Source: Bacillus sp. ISL-7 (GTDB lineage Bacteria > Bacillota > Bacilli > Bacillales_B > DSM-18226). Taken from it: a stretch of 26,118 nucleotides of DNA. The stretch is from positions 1 to 26,118 of the forward strand of contig NZ_JAGGQW010000010.1 of the NCBI RefSeq assembly GCF_018613065.1. The letters are read 5' to 3'. Of the stretch, positions 14,992-22,958 are shown piece by piece. Below the pieces are notes generated by a model. It ran no database searches, was not told the origin of the DNA, and saw only the letters and a program-made list of their open reading frames with translations. Both the position numbers and the translations under genes were made by a program. Each line of letters opens with the position of its first letter. Within the stretch, counting starts at the first letter, position 1.

Positions 14992-16028
14992 ATGGAGAAG
15001 ATAAAAATTAATGGAACTCAAATGTTTATGCTAGTCGTATTATTTGAGATGGGAAGTGCCATTGTTGTTGGCATTGCTGCTAGTGCAAAACAAGATGCAT
15101 GGATATCAATAATGCTTGGGATGGCAGCAGGCGTTTTACTTTTTTTTGTTTATAATCGTCTTTATCAGTTTTATCCAGATCTTCCCTTAACGAGTTACGC
15201 TCAAAAAATAACAGGGAAGTGGATTGGTTTAGTGAGTTATTAACAACAACAATGTATACTAATACGCCGCAGTTGGTTCTTAATTCTCTATTGATTTTAA
15301 TCATTATGTATGCTATAAAAATGGGTTTTGAGGTGATTGCTAGGATTGCTCAGCTCTATTTTGGATTTATCTATTTGGTAGCAATTGCCGGGTTTCTTTT
15401 AATTTTAATGTCCGGAATCCTTCATTTGGAAAATCTAAGGCCGGTTTTAGAAAATGGGTGGAAGCCAGTACTGAAAAACTTTGTTGGTCAGACCTTGGTA
15501 TTTCCTTTCGGGGAGATGGTGGTGTTTACAATGCTCCTTCCCTATTTAAACGAACCAAAAAAGGCAAAACGTGTATGCATTGGAGGGATTGTTTTAAGCG
15601 GGGTAAACATTGCAATTACAATTGTTTTCAATATTGCCGCGTTAGGAATTGAGCTTTTTATTCGTTCACCATTTCCGTTACTTGCCACGATTGGTAAAAT
15701 TCAAGTAGCGGATTTTATTGAGAGGCTTGACGTATTTTTTATGCTTTATGTAGTAATAGGCATTTTTTTTAAAGTCACTATATTGTATTTTGCTGCAGTT
15801 ATCGGGGTAGTTGATATTTTCAACTTGAAAAACAAAAGTAATATTGTATTTCCAATCGGACTAATAATCTTATTTTCTTCAATAGCTATTGCTTCCAATT
15901 TTACCGAACATATAAAAGAAGGATTTGTGTTTGTATCAATCTATTTAGCATGGCCCCTTCAAATAATCATGCCTGTTTTATTGATGATTTTAGCTATTTT
16001 TCAAAATAGGAAAAAAAGTCATCCATAA
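14992..16028 (+). pseudogene. Spore germination permease (GerAB/GerXB family), internally deleted and frameshifted
   Basis: Two frames make up a GerB-type amino-acid permease of the germinant receptor, an inner-membrane protein of spores. The first frame (14992-15243) has the typical N-terminus (INGTQMFMLVVLFEMGSAIVV, a second membrane segment and LTSYAQKITGKWIG). The second (from about 15210 to 16028) resumes with FSELLTTTMYTNTPQLVLN and carries the remaining membrane segments to the C-terminus. Family members have a further segment of about 20-25 residues between these blocks, so a deletion with frameshift has occurred. The total is about 345 residues against about 365. No intact gerA or gerC gene is adjacent, so the receptor operon is a relic. 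Confidence 0.85.
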
Positions 16029-16860
16029 GCACCCCTTAAAGTAGAGAAATATTTGTACATGGAATAGAAAGGCGTGTTGAAAGGATTAATCTTAATTGTC
16101 GATGAAAGCAAAAGAAATAGCAGAAATGGGAGATATTTTTTATATGAATGGAATCAAAGCAGAATTGAAGTTTGAAGGAAATAGAACCATTGTGGCACAT
16201 AAAAATTAAAAGGTTTTGATTGTGCATGATGTGAAAGCAAACGTCATATATACACGATTTTAAATGAAGTGATTCCTTTTGATGTTATAAAGTGTTTTAA
16301 CTGGGATAATAAGGTTGGACTGTGCCACTTTTTCATTAAGTAACAGCAAATATATAACTATAAGAAATTTTTACCGAAAATTCAATTTAAATTTGGAAAT
16401 GTAAGCGTTTTCTATTATAGTGAATAATGTGTTGGATGGCATGCGTGGCCGTCAGCGTATCTGGCGTAGGTGGGGCCGGTACTAGGGACAGATGTAGATT
16501 GTCCTTATAATAAAATACTTAAATGTTCGATAAGTATGTGGAAAATGGGTGAATGAGAATAATAAGAAAAACTTCATATCAATAATAGATACTGGGTCGA
16601 TTAAATCGCTATCCAGTTTTTTATTGGGAATTAATACTTCAATATTTAGAAACGAATTTTACGACACGGTTCCTTCTCTAAAAAATTTTACGATATGAAA
16701 TGGGAAACGCTTGAAATGATTATCCTCTAATTGTGGATCATCATTGTTATGTTTGCACTTAACCATATAACAGCCCTTCTCAGCTTAAGCATATGATTTC
16801 TACATTTTGCTGGAAGGGCTAAATATTTTAACTAGCGGAAACACTGAAAACTGTTCCCCG
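16029..16860. other. Intergenic region with two terminator-like hairpins
   Basis: A short open stretch at 16100-16209 (35 codons) has no ribosome site. ACTGG (16591-16595) pairs with CCAGT (16613-16617), with inner CGAT/ATCG, then TTTTTTATT: an intrinsic terminator. A second stem, AGCCCTTC.CAGC (16772-16784) with GCTGGAAGGGCT (16809-16820), is followed by AAATATTTT. A GC-rich patch at 16440-16490 stands out but I cannot interpret it. Confidence 0.5.
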
Positions 16861-17022
16861 TTACATTCGTTGTATTTCATTTATTTTTTCGTTTTCCATT
16901 AGATTTAATGTACTCCTTGTGTATCTATTGGAAAAAAATAACACTAGGATGAAAAAAATCAAGCATCCACCCATTACCAACAAGAAACATTGCAACCCTA
17001 TAATGAGAACTGAAAAATCCAT
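16861..17022 (-). CDS. Small single-span membrane protein, 53 aa
   Basis: The protein starts MDFSVLIIGLQCFLLVMGG, continues with a strongly hydrophobic segment to residue about 30 and ends in a charged tail (ENEKINEIQRM). GAGGGGGA about 6 nt before the ATG makes it a convincing gene despite its size. It is of unknown function and stands alone between the ger relic and the YolD pseudogene. Confidence 0.6.
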   Translation of the reverse strand: MDFSVLIIGLQCFLLVMGGCLIFFILVLFFSNRYTRSTLNLMENEKINEIQRM

Positions 17023-17151
17023 TCAAATCCCCCTCGTATAATGACTTGTCTTTTAAGTATTTCTATGAATGTTAAAAAATCCCCTGCTATTGAAGCGAAA
17101 TGATGTAATGATTTGTTCTTTTTCTGATGAGTATTTTATTTGACTATTAAA

Positions 17152-17473
17152 TTAGTTCAGGGAAAAGAAATTAAGATTGAAAGTGGATCTCAGTTCATCC
17201 TGAATTTGAATTGTTTTCTTTTGTGGACAATTTTTGTTACAAATCCAACGAGTGAAGTAAAAAAACGTTTGTCCATGTGGTAATTTCTAATAGCATTTTG
17301 GTGTCCATGCTTTCAGATAATAGCCGTTCCATCTCTTCTATTTTTGTTTCATCGAGATGTGGTCTAGGAGTTTTATCATCATCTTGCCAAAGATCCTTCA
17401 ACATTTTTATGGTTTCGGGCATGAAAAAGCCATTCCATTTCTTCATTCCTCGATCTTTATGATCTTTATTCAT
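17152..17473 (-). pseudogene. YolD-like protein, frameshifted in its C-terminal part
   Basis: The N-terminal 66 residues match the YolD family: DRGMKKWNGFFMPETIKML, DLWQDDD, then LDETKIEEMERLLSESM and LLEITTW. YolD-like genes are usually DNA-damage inducible neighbours of Y-family polymerases. After WTNV the frame goes wrong in a T run near 17255; the expected continuation FFTSLVGFVTKIV appears one base away, and after another shift near 17205 the normal family end IQIQDELRSTF is found, with a stop at 17152. GGGGG 9 nt before the ATG is a good ribosome site. A more damaged duplicate lies at 19116-19212. No polymerase gene is adjacent. Confidence 0.78.
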
Positions 17474-17586
17474 TAAAAGTTTCCCCCTTTCTATTTTATT
17501 GCAGGAACATTAGTTCTAATTTTTGTGAGACATCTTTCAAAAATGTTGGGTACTCCTACATCCTCCTTCCGTTTGTTGACAGTCAT

Positions 17587-17611
17587 GCAACCTTAAGGCT
17601 GCGGTTTTTTC
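17587..17611 (+). terminator. Terminator-like hairpin upstream of repeat D
   Basis: GCAACC (17587-17592), TTAA, GGCTGC (17597-17602), then GGTTTTTTC. The duplicate at 19325-19350 has a perfect GCAGCC arm. Confidence 0.6.
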
Positions 17612-17659
17612 TTCAGAAATAAGGACGTTACAATCTAGGTTAAAGGCAGACAGAACGAC

Positions 17660-17920
17660 TTTGGGCGGCAGCACTACGGACTGATCAGAAAGGAAAAAGC
17701 ACCCTTTCTGTCATTCCGTATGTGTCGCTTCGGCATTAAATGGACCGATAACCACGGACTGTACGGCTCACGCCTACATTCCGTAGGTTCCTGTTCCATT
17801 TACGGCTTACGCCGCCATACCGAACGAGCCGTAAATCGGATAATCAAAAGATTGAAAGATCAAAAGAATAAAAGACAAAAGGAGAGCAGCCGAAAAGGCT
17901 GCTTTTATTGTTTATTTTTC
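17660..17920 (+). repeat. Repeat R, copy D (full length, with terminator)
   Basis: The reference copy. Domain 1: TACGGA (17675-17680) with TCCGTA (17715-17720); inside it CAGAAAGG (17686-17693) with CCTTTCTG (17703-17710). Domain 2: TACGGCTC (17762-17769) with GAGCCGTA (17826-17833), an 8-bp closing helix around CCTAC/GTAGG (17773-17777, 17783-17787) and CGGC/GCCG. An A-rich single-stranded linker follows, then the terminator GCAGCC/GGCTGC (17886-17891, 17897-17902) and TTTTATTGTTTATTTTT. This is the architecture of a small structured RNA about 260 nt long. Confidence 0.92.
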
Positions 17921-17955
17921 CCTTTTGCCTTCCGAATCGTAAAACAGCGCAAGCT

Positions 17956-18163
17956 TTCTAACCTTCTAGCCGGTAGGAACCCGAACCTTTCCGGCTAGAA
18001 GGTTAGAAGGATAGTCAATCAGTCAAGGGGCAAAAACCTTTTTTGCTTAAAGGCGCTATCGCAACAGCAAAAAACTTTTTGTGCGAAGAGCGCCCTTGAC
18101 CCATTGCCTATGCGTGTTTTTCGTTCTACTTGCAAAAGGGGAAAAATCATCCCCCTTTGGGGA
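17956..18163 (+). promoter_or_regulatory. Structured leader of RadC copy 2 (shared with the ArdC gene)
   Basis: It begins with a perfect 18-bp hairpin, TTCTAACCTTCTAGCCGG (17956-17973) with 17991-18008. Next GTCAAGGG (18022-18029) pairs with CCCTTGAC (18093-18100), enclosing TCGCA (18059-18063) and TGCGA (18082-18086). Then GGGG (18138-18141), CCCCC (18151-18155) and GGGG (18159-18162) allow two mutually exclusive hairpins shortly before the gene. The whole block recurs at 22657-22868 before the ArdC gene with compensatory changes in the first hairpin. Confidence 0.65.
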
Positions 18164-18233
18164 ACAAATTCGCTTCGGACCCAAAAAGAAAAAATGAATG
18201 AAAAAAACAAAAAATGAAAGGGAGTTTTGCAAA

Positions 18234-18684
18234 ATGGAATTTATGTCTATCTTTGAAGTCGTACGAATCAAACAAGAAATTAAGGAATCCTCTGAACCGT
18301 TTGCACAATATGTCATTCGTTCACCGGAAGATGCTCAAAAATTAGCTGCTTCTTACATTGCGGATGAAGACCGAGAAGTGCTTCTAGTTATGATGCTCAA
18401 TACTAAAAATCAGGTAGTTGGGTTACATAGAGCTCATGTAGGAAGCTTGAACGCTAGTATCATCCATCCTAGAGAGGTGATGAAATGCGCTATTCTCAAT
18501 AATGCGGCATCCATTATTGTTAGCCACCAGCACCCAAGCGGAGACCCAACTCCAAGCAAAGAAGATATAGAGGTTACTAAAAGACTTGCAGAAGCAGGGA
18601 GAATTTTAGGTATCGACGCTTGACCATGTCATTGTCAGCCATACCGGTAAGCATGTCAGTCTAAAGGAGAAAGGCTATCTATAA
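18234..18684 (+). pseudogene. RadC-like JAB/JAMM-domain protein (copy 2), frameshifted at the end
   Basis: A RadC-family protein with an intact JAMM motif: E48, H98 and H100 in SHQHPSGDPTPS, and D111. Unlike copy 1 it has the canonical HPSGDPTPS loop. The main frame stops early at 18623 after RILGIDA. One base away the normal family end is found: LDHVIVSHTGKHVSLKEKGYL with a stop at 18682-18684. The shift lies at about 18615-18622. Because all zinc ligands are upstream, the shortened 130-aa product could still fold, or the shift could be a sequence error. GGGAG 9 nt upstream favours the ATG at 18234. It follows repeat copy D and its leader. Confidence 0.82.
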
Positions 18685-18699
18685 AAATACCAAAATAGC

Positions 18700-18725
18700 A
18701 AGGGGGAGATTTCCCCTTTGTTTTA
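18700..18725 (+). terminator. Terminator after RadC copy 2
   Basis: AAGGGG (18700-18705) pairs with CCCCTT (18713-18718), then TGTTTTAAA. The next gene's ribosome site follows within 10 nt, so read-through may supply it. Confidence 0.65.
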
Positions 18726-18740
18726 AAGGGGAGAGTTAAC

Positions 18741-19070
18741 ATGACCATTATCGTATCTGATTTTTATAAAGATGAGGCACAAGCAATTGAAAACGCAGGT
18801 CTACTAGTGGAAATCGACTATCATTTATTTGAATACGGTTGTAAGCCGAAGAAAATCTATATCCTGCCATTTTTTGAGGCATCAAATGAAAAATATAAAC
18901 CCACAAAAAATACGAGATTTTATCCGTGTAAAAAACGGAACAGAAACAACATCGGCTGGATCAGCGCCGATGTTTTTCGCGAATGGATTAAAAAACATCC
19001 GTTTTTTCTTGATCATATGAGCAGGCTCGAGCCTGCTAGACGGTTGCTGACGCAACCTTTTGAAAGATGA
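18741..19070 (+). CDS. Hypothetical protein, about 109 aa
   Basis: A soluble basic protein starting MTIIVSDFYKDEAQAIENAG. No known domain is recognised. AAGGGGAGAG 6 nt upstream supports the ATG. The last 20 or so codons (from SRLEP) run through the CATCGA-type double-hairpin module, so the original stop was probably earlier and lost; the related sequence at 24225-24255 carries a stop-like TAA just before the hairpin. It is the second gene of the RadC-2 cassette. Confidence 0.6.
   Translation: MTIIVSDFYKDEAQAIENAGLLVEIDYHLFEYGCKPKKIYILPFFEASNEKYKPTKNTRFYPCKKRNRNNIGWISADVFREWIKKHPFFLDHMSRLEPARRLLTQPFER
19020..19057 (+). terminator. 3' double-hairpin module 4
   Basis: AGCAGGC (19020-19026), loop TCGA, GCCTGCT (19031-19037), then GGTTGC (19042-19047), loop TGAC, GCAACC (19052-19057) and CTTTTGAAAG. 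Closely related to module 5 at 24254-24294. Confidence 0.6.
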
Positions 19071-19079
19071 TTCGAGGAA

Positions 19080-19115
19080 GAAAGGAAACCACTTGCCACG
19101 GCAAATGGTCCTTTC
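19080..19115. other. Long imperfect hairpin beside the YolD remnant
   Basis: The arms 19080-19097 (starting GAAAGGAAACC) and 19100-19115 (GGCAAATGGTCCTTTC) pair almost throughout around an AC loop, with two mismatches and a bulge. There is no T tract on either side. A small RNA or a decayed insertion end are possible. Confidence 0.4.
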
Positions 19116-19212
19116 CATAATTAAGTGATCTTCCGTCAAAACTTCTAAAGATTTATTGGATTCCTGCATGAAAAAGTCCTGAAATTTTTCATTCCACGGT
19201 TATCTTATTCAT
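19116..19212 (-). pseudogene. YolD-like remnant (duplicate)
   Basis: From ATG 19212 the minus strand reads MNKITVE and a stop; a neighbouring frame gives QDFFMQESNKSLEVLTED, resembling NGFFMPETIKMLKDL of the copy at 17473. The ribosome site AAGGGGGAACCTTTTA is also shared. It is a badly damaged duplicate of the first third of that gene. Confidence 0.6.
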
Positions 19213-19324
19213 TAAAAGGTTCCCCCTTTTTATCTTAACTGGATTATTTGTTCTTATTATTCAAGGAATATGTTTCAAAAATTTTGGATATGCATACATT
19301 CCCCTTTCGTTTTATGCCAGTCAT

Positions 19325-19350
19325 GCAGCCTTAAGGCTGCGGTTTTTCTT
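19325..19350 (+). terminator. Terminator-like hairpin upstream of repeat E
   Basis: GCAGCC (19325-19330), TTAA, GGCTGC (19335-19340), then GGTTTTTCTT. Duplicate of 17587-17611. Confidence 0.6.
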
Positions 19351-19396
19351 CAGAAATAAGGACGTTTTAATTTAAGTTAAAGGCATACAGAACTAC

Positions 19397-19630
19397 TTTG
19401 GGCGGCAGCACTACGGACACTGATCAGAAAGGAAAAATGCATCCTTTCTGTCATTCCGTACGTGTCGCTTCGGCATTAAATGGACCTATAACCACGGACT
19501 GTACGGCTAATGCCTACATTCCGTAGGTTCCTGTTCCATTTACGGCTTATGCCGCTATACCGAACGAGCCGAAAAACAAAAAATCAAAGGATTGGAAGAT
19601 TAAAAGAAAAAAGACAAAAGGAGAGAAAGG
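19397..19630 (+). repeat. Repeat R, copy E (terminator deleted)
   Basis: It starts TTTGGGCGGC and follows copy D closely through the CAGAAAGG/CCTTTCTG hairpin and CCTAC/GTAGG. The closing helix is one pair shorter (CGGCT/AGCCG). After AGACAAAAGGAGAG it jumps to a CCCTTGAC sequence, losing the terminator and most of the leader. No accessory gene follows; the next gene is YhgE on the other strand. Confidence 0.88.
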
Positions 19631-19873
19631 GAAAGTTGCACCCTTGACAATCTATATCCAAAAGGACCTTTCGTTTATAAGTTGAACAAGGAATAACTCT
19701 ATTCATTGCTGAATAAAGAACCATTTAAAAATATTTGGGCGTGGTGGGTTGACAGTTTCGTTTAACCAGTTCAATTAGGGATTAAAGAAAAAATCAAGGT
19801 TGTTGTTACTATATATTTCGTTATATTGGAGGTCAAATATTAAGGATTATCAATTAGAAAATAAGTTAATATA
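19631..19873. other. Spacer between repeat E and the YhgE terminator
   Basis: It begins with CCCTTGACAATC, a trace of the leader. I see no gene or clear structure otherwise. Confidence 0.4.
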
Positions 19874-19915
19874 AATAAGCCCATTATCTCTATAAAAAGA
19901 AATAATGGGCTTATT
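19874..19915 (-). terminator. Terminator of the YhgE gene
   Basis: AATAAGCCCATTAT (19874-19887) pairs with ATAATGGGCTTATT (19902-19915), 14 perfect bp, with T-rich flanks on the minus side. Confidence 0.75.
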
Positions 19916-19937
19916 CATTTACATATAAAAGATTTGC

Positions 19938-22163
19938 TTAAGCGGCAGGGATGCTTTTCTTTTGTCTTAATTGAAGAACAAAAAATAAGAATGTAATAGC
20001 ATTAAAGACAAATCCAAACACGGCTAACATTAGTGCATGGCTCCATACATCATGCAGATCATTTCCAATCGAGATAAGGTCACGAAATCCTTTTATCGCG
20101 TACGTCATTGGAAGGAATGCATGTATGTGTTGGTAAAATGGAGGTGCTAAAGCTATAGGGAATGTCCCAGAGCTGCCGCCAATTTGCAGTAAGAGTAGAA
20201 TGAATCCAAGCATCTGTCCAATTTTTCCGAAAATGGTACAGAGCATTTGCACCAAAGATAGGAAAGTAAGACTCGTCAAAATTGTAAATAGATATAAGCC
20301 CCATACATGTTCAACTTCTAGGCCCATGCCTTGGATAAGTATAGTTACTGCTAGAATGGATTGAACCAACCCAACCATAATAACTACACTGTGCTTACTG
20401 AGAAACCAAGAAGCCCCAGATGATGGTTCTAACGGTGTTTCTTTAAGTTGATAGGTAGAAGCGAAAAATAATGCACTAGCCATCAAGCCTATAGCCAAAA
20501 TATAAGGAATTAAGCCAGCTCCATAATCATTTACCTCACTGATTTTGTGAGATTCCAACTTTGTTGGATTAGAAAACATGTCAAAATTTTTATCATTCAA
20601 TTTCAGTTCATTCGCTTTTGTAGCACCGGATTGTAACGAAGAAAGTAATTGACCTGTTCCGTTAGATAGATGGGAAGCTCCTTTATATATTGATGCGGAA
20701 CCATCTGCAAGTTTTTGAGAGTCTTCACTTAACTGATTTGCATTTGAGTTAAGTTTTTCAATCCCTTTCACAAATGGATTGCTTGCATTTTCGATTTTTA
20801 AAATACTGTCTGAAACAGCGCTGGTTCCATTCGTTAATTTGTTAGCACCACTATGTGCTTCGGCTAACATTTTGTTAAATGTCCCTAGATTTGAACTAAA
20901 GGTATGTTGCCCTTCAGCCAATTTTTTAGCGCCTTCAACCATCGATAGTTGTCCTTTTGCAAACTGATCAAGTTGACTCTGCACTTGCTGTGAACCTTGT
21001 GAAACGGTTAACAGCATAGACTCGAATTCAGTGATTCCTTGTTCTAAATCAACCGGCGCTCCTGTGGTGGAAGGAGACATGAAATGATCCAAATTCGAAA
21101 GCAACTGTTGTTTCTCTTGCTCTGAAAGACTTTTGCTTGTATTGATAAGCTCTTTTTGTTCTTTAATTAGTTGGTTCTGGCCTTGAATAATTTGTTGTAA
21201 GGAGTTCAGTTGGCTTATTATTTCAGGCTTTTTTTCATTTACATCCTCTAACGCGATCAAAAGTGGGTCAATTTTTTCTTGAATCCCAATTGTACCCTGG
21301 TATGCCTGCTGTAAGTTTCCTTTAAGATCATTAGCTCCTTGTTCTAATTCTTTAGAGCCTACGGTAAGATTTTCGCTAGTTTTGTTAAGGACACCCAAGC
21401 CATTTTCTAAATGATCCATACCACTATCAAGTGTTTGAACCCCGTTAGACAGTTGGCCAATTTCCGTTTGAAATTGTTGTGTTCCATTGTATACCCTTTG
21501 TGTGCCGTCTTTAAATAAGACGGTGCCAACAGCTAATCTCTGCAAATAGTCTTGTAGGGTTTCGGAAGCATTTGTAATTTTGTTGGCAGCCTGGTCAATT
21601 TTATTCGCTCCGTCAGTTGCTTTTTGTAAATTATCACCTACTTGATTTAAACTATTAAATAATGTGATGGCATATTGTTTTGTGATAGAATTTGATATTT
21701 TCTCATTGATTTTACTCATTCCAGAGGTTGCTATCTTTGATGCAGTATAGTTTTTCCCTGGATTTGTGTAATATCTCAACCCCATTTTACTAGGATGTTC
21801 GTCTAACAAGGATGATCCATTTTTAGAGAAATCATTTGGAATTTCGACTACCATGTAAAAATCTTCATTTTTTAATCCTTTAAACGCTTCTTTACTATTA
21901 GTAAATGTCCATTTAAACGAGTGATTCTGTTTCAAATCATGAACCAAGTCTTTTCCCAACTGCAAATTCTGCCCAGCAAATGTTGATCCCAGATCTTTAT
22001 TTACGACTGCAATTGGAAGGTCCCCAGTTTTAGAATAGGGATTTCTAAAAGCGGATAGAAAAATGCTGCTATAGAGCAACGGTATAAAAAGAATGGCTAT
22101 CAATGTTAATCCAGTTTTGCGATGGCTGAAAATATTTCTCCACTCGCCCTTTATCATATTCAA
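19938..22163 (-). CDS. YhgE/Pip-family membrane protein (ABC-2-like)
   Basis: A 741-aa protein with one N-terminal membrane segment (about 15-38, TGLTLIAILFIPLLYSSIF), a large extracytoplasmic region and about five C-terminal segments (from LIPYILAIGLMASALFF onward). This is the YhgE/Pip architecture, known from phage-infection proteins and the YueB phage receptor relatives. The outer region is rich in coiled-coil repeats such as KLADGSASIYKGASHLSNGTG. The start is probably TTG at 22163, since GGGGG lies 9 nt upstream; the ATG at 22157 would be 15 nt away. It is monocistronic and flanked by repeat copies E and F, but belongs to chromosomal-type genes. Role: cell-surface or export; not known in detail. 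Confidence 0.88.
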   Translation of the reverse strand: MNMIKGEWRNIFSHRKTGLTLIAILFIPLLYSSIFLSAFRNPYSKTGDLPIAVVNKDLGSTFAGQNLQLGKDLVHDLKQNHSFKWTFTNSKEAFKGLKNEDFYMVVEIPNDFSKNGSSLLDEHPSKMGLRYYTNPGKNYTASKIATSGMSKINEKISNSITKQYAITLFNSLNQVGDNLQKATDGANKIDQAANKITNASETLQDYLQRLAVGTVLFKDGTQRVYNGTQQFQTEIGQLSNGVQTLDSGMDHLENGLGVLNKTSENLTVGSKELEQGANDLKGNLQQAYQGTIGIQEKIDPLLIALEDVNEKKPEIISQLNSLQQIIQGQNQLIKEQKELINTSKSLSEQEKQQLLSNLDHFMSPSTTGAPVDLEQGITEFESMLLTVSQGSQQVQSQLDQFAKGQLSMVEGAKKLAEGQHTFSSNLGTFNKMLAEAHSGANKLTNGTSAVSDSILKIENASNPFVKGIEKLNSNANQLSEDSQKLADGSASIYKGASHLSNGTGQLLSSLQSGATKANELKLNDKNFDMFSNPTKLESHKISEVNDYGAGLIPYILAIGLMASALFFASTYQLKETPLEPSSGASWFLSKHSVVIMVGLVQSILAVTILIQGMGLEVEHVWGLYLFTILTSLTFLSLVQMLCTIFGKIGQMLGFILLLLQIGGSSGTFPIALAPPFYQHIHAFLPMTYAIKGFRDLISIGNDLHDVWSHALMLAVFGFVFNAITFLFFVLQLRQKKSIPAA

Positions 22164-22366
22164 CTATATTTTCCCCCATTGTTCCCAGGTACCAATTGTT
22201 TTTTGTAGGACCCTTATTTCATAGGCTAATTTTACTATAAAAAGTCCTTGGATGTTAGATACTTCATTTTTCCATTTTGAATACTTTTTATATTGACCCA
22301 ATTCACCTTCTGGAAACGATTAGCCCACATTGTTTAAAATCTTGGCTAAAAACATACCGAACGTAC

Positions 22367-22620
22367 TCTGGGCGGCAGCACTACGGACTGATCAGAATGG
22401 AAAAAGCACCCTTTCTGTCATTCCGTACGTGTCGCTTCGGCATTAAATGGCCCGATAACCACGGTCTGTACGGCTCACGCCTACATTCCGTAGGTTCCTG
22501 TTCCATTTACGGCCGCCATACCGAACGAGCCGAAGACCGGATAATCAAAAAATTGAAAGGTCAAAAGAATAAAAGACAAGAGGAGAGCAGCCGAAACGGC
22601 TGCTTTTATTGTTTATTTTT
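22367..22620 (+). repeat. Repeat R, copy F (with terminator)
   Basis: A near-complete copy: TACGGA and TCCGTA, CAGAATGG/CCTTTCTG with one mismatch, CGGCTC/GAGCCG closing helix, CCTAC/GTAGG, and terminator GCAGCCG (22587-22593), loop AAA, CGGCTGC (22597-22603), followed by TTTTATTGTTTATTTTT. The terminator has one more pair than in copy D. The CGGC/GCCG mini-hairpin has lost six bases. Confidence 0.9.
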
Positions 22621-22656
22621 CCCTTTTGCCTTCCGAATCGTAAAACAGCGCAAGCT

Positions 22657-22868
22657 TTCTAACCTTCCAGCCGGCAGGACACCCGAACCTTTCCGGCTGG
22701 AAGCTAAGAAAGCGAGTCAATCGGTCAAGGGGCAAAAAAGTTTTTTGCTTAAGTACGTTATCGCAACAGCAAAAAACTTTTCGTGCGAAGAGCACCCTTG
22801 ACCCATTGCCTATGCGTGTTTTTCGTTCTACTTGCAAAAGGGGAAAAATCATCCCCCATTGGGGAACT
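22657..22868 (+). promoter_or_regulatory. Structured leader of the ArdC-like gene
   Basis: It is nearly the same as 17956-18163 before RadC copy 2. Hairpin CTTCCAGCCGG (22664-22674) with CCGGCTGGAAG (22693-22703): copy D has T-A where this has C-G, a compensatory change. GTCAAGGG (22724-22731) pairs with CCCTTGAC (22795-22802) around conserved TCGCA/TGCGA. GGGG (22840-22843), CCCCC (22853-22857) and GGGG (22861-22864) again allow alternative hairpins. Homology ends just after this, where the two genes start to differ. Confidence 0.65.
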
Positions 22869-22958
22869 TACCCGCTTCGCAAGTCAAAAGGAAGAAAATC
22901 TAAAGACCAAACATTAAAAATCGAAAAACCTTTAGAAAGTCAAAGGAGGAAAAACCAA

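Noticed and set aside
17720..17998. Open frame across repeat copy D, with similar translations in copies A (4693-5034) and F (22277-22801)
   Set aside because: Copies B and E have in-frame stops (TAG, TAA) right after the TACGGC step, there is no ribosome site, and the frame runs through an intrinsic terminator. The similarity is due to repeat identity.
10887..22620. CRISPR array or plasmid iterons
   Set aside because: Copies are hundreds of bases long, kilobases apart and separated by genes; there are no short evenly spaced repeats.
22806..22958. N-terminal extension of the ArdC-like frame
   Set aside because: It translates the conserved leader; AAAGGAGG at 22942-22949 places the real start at 22959.
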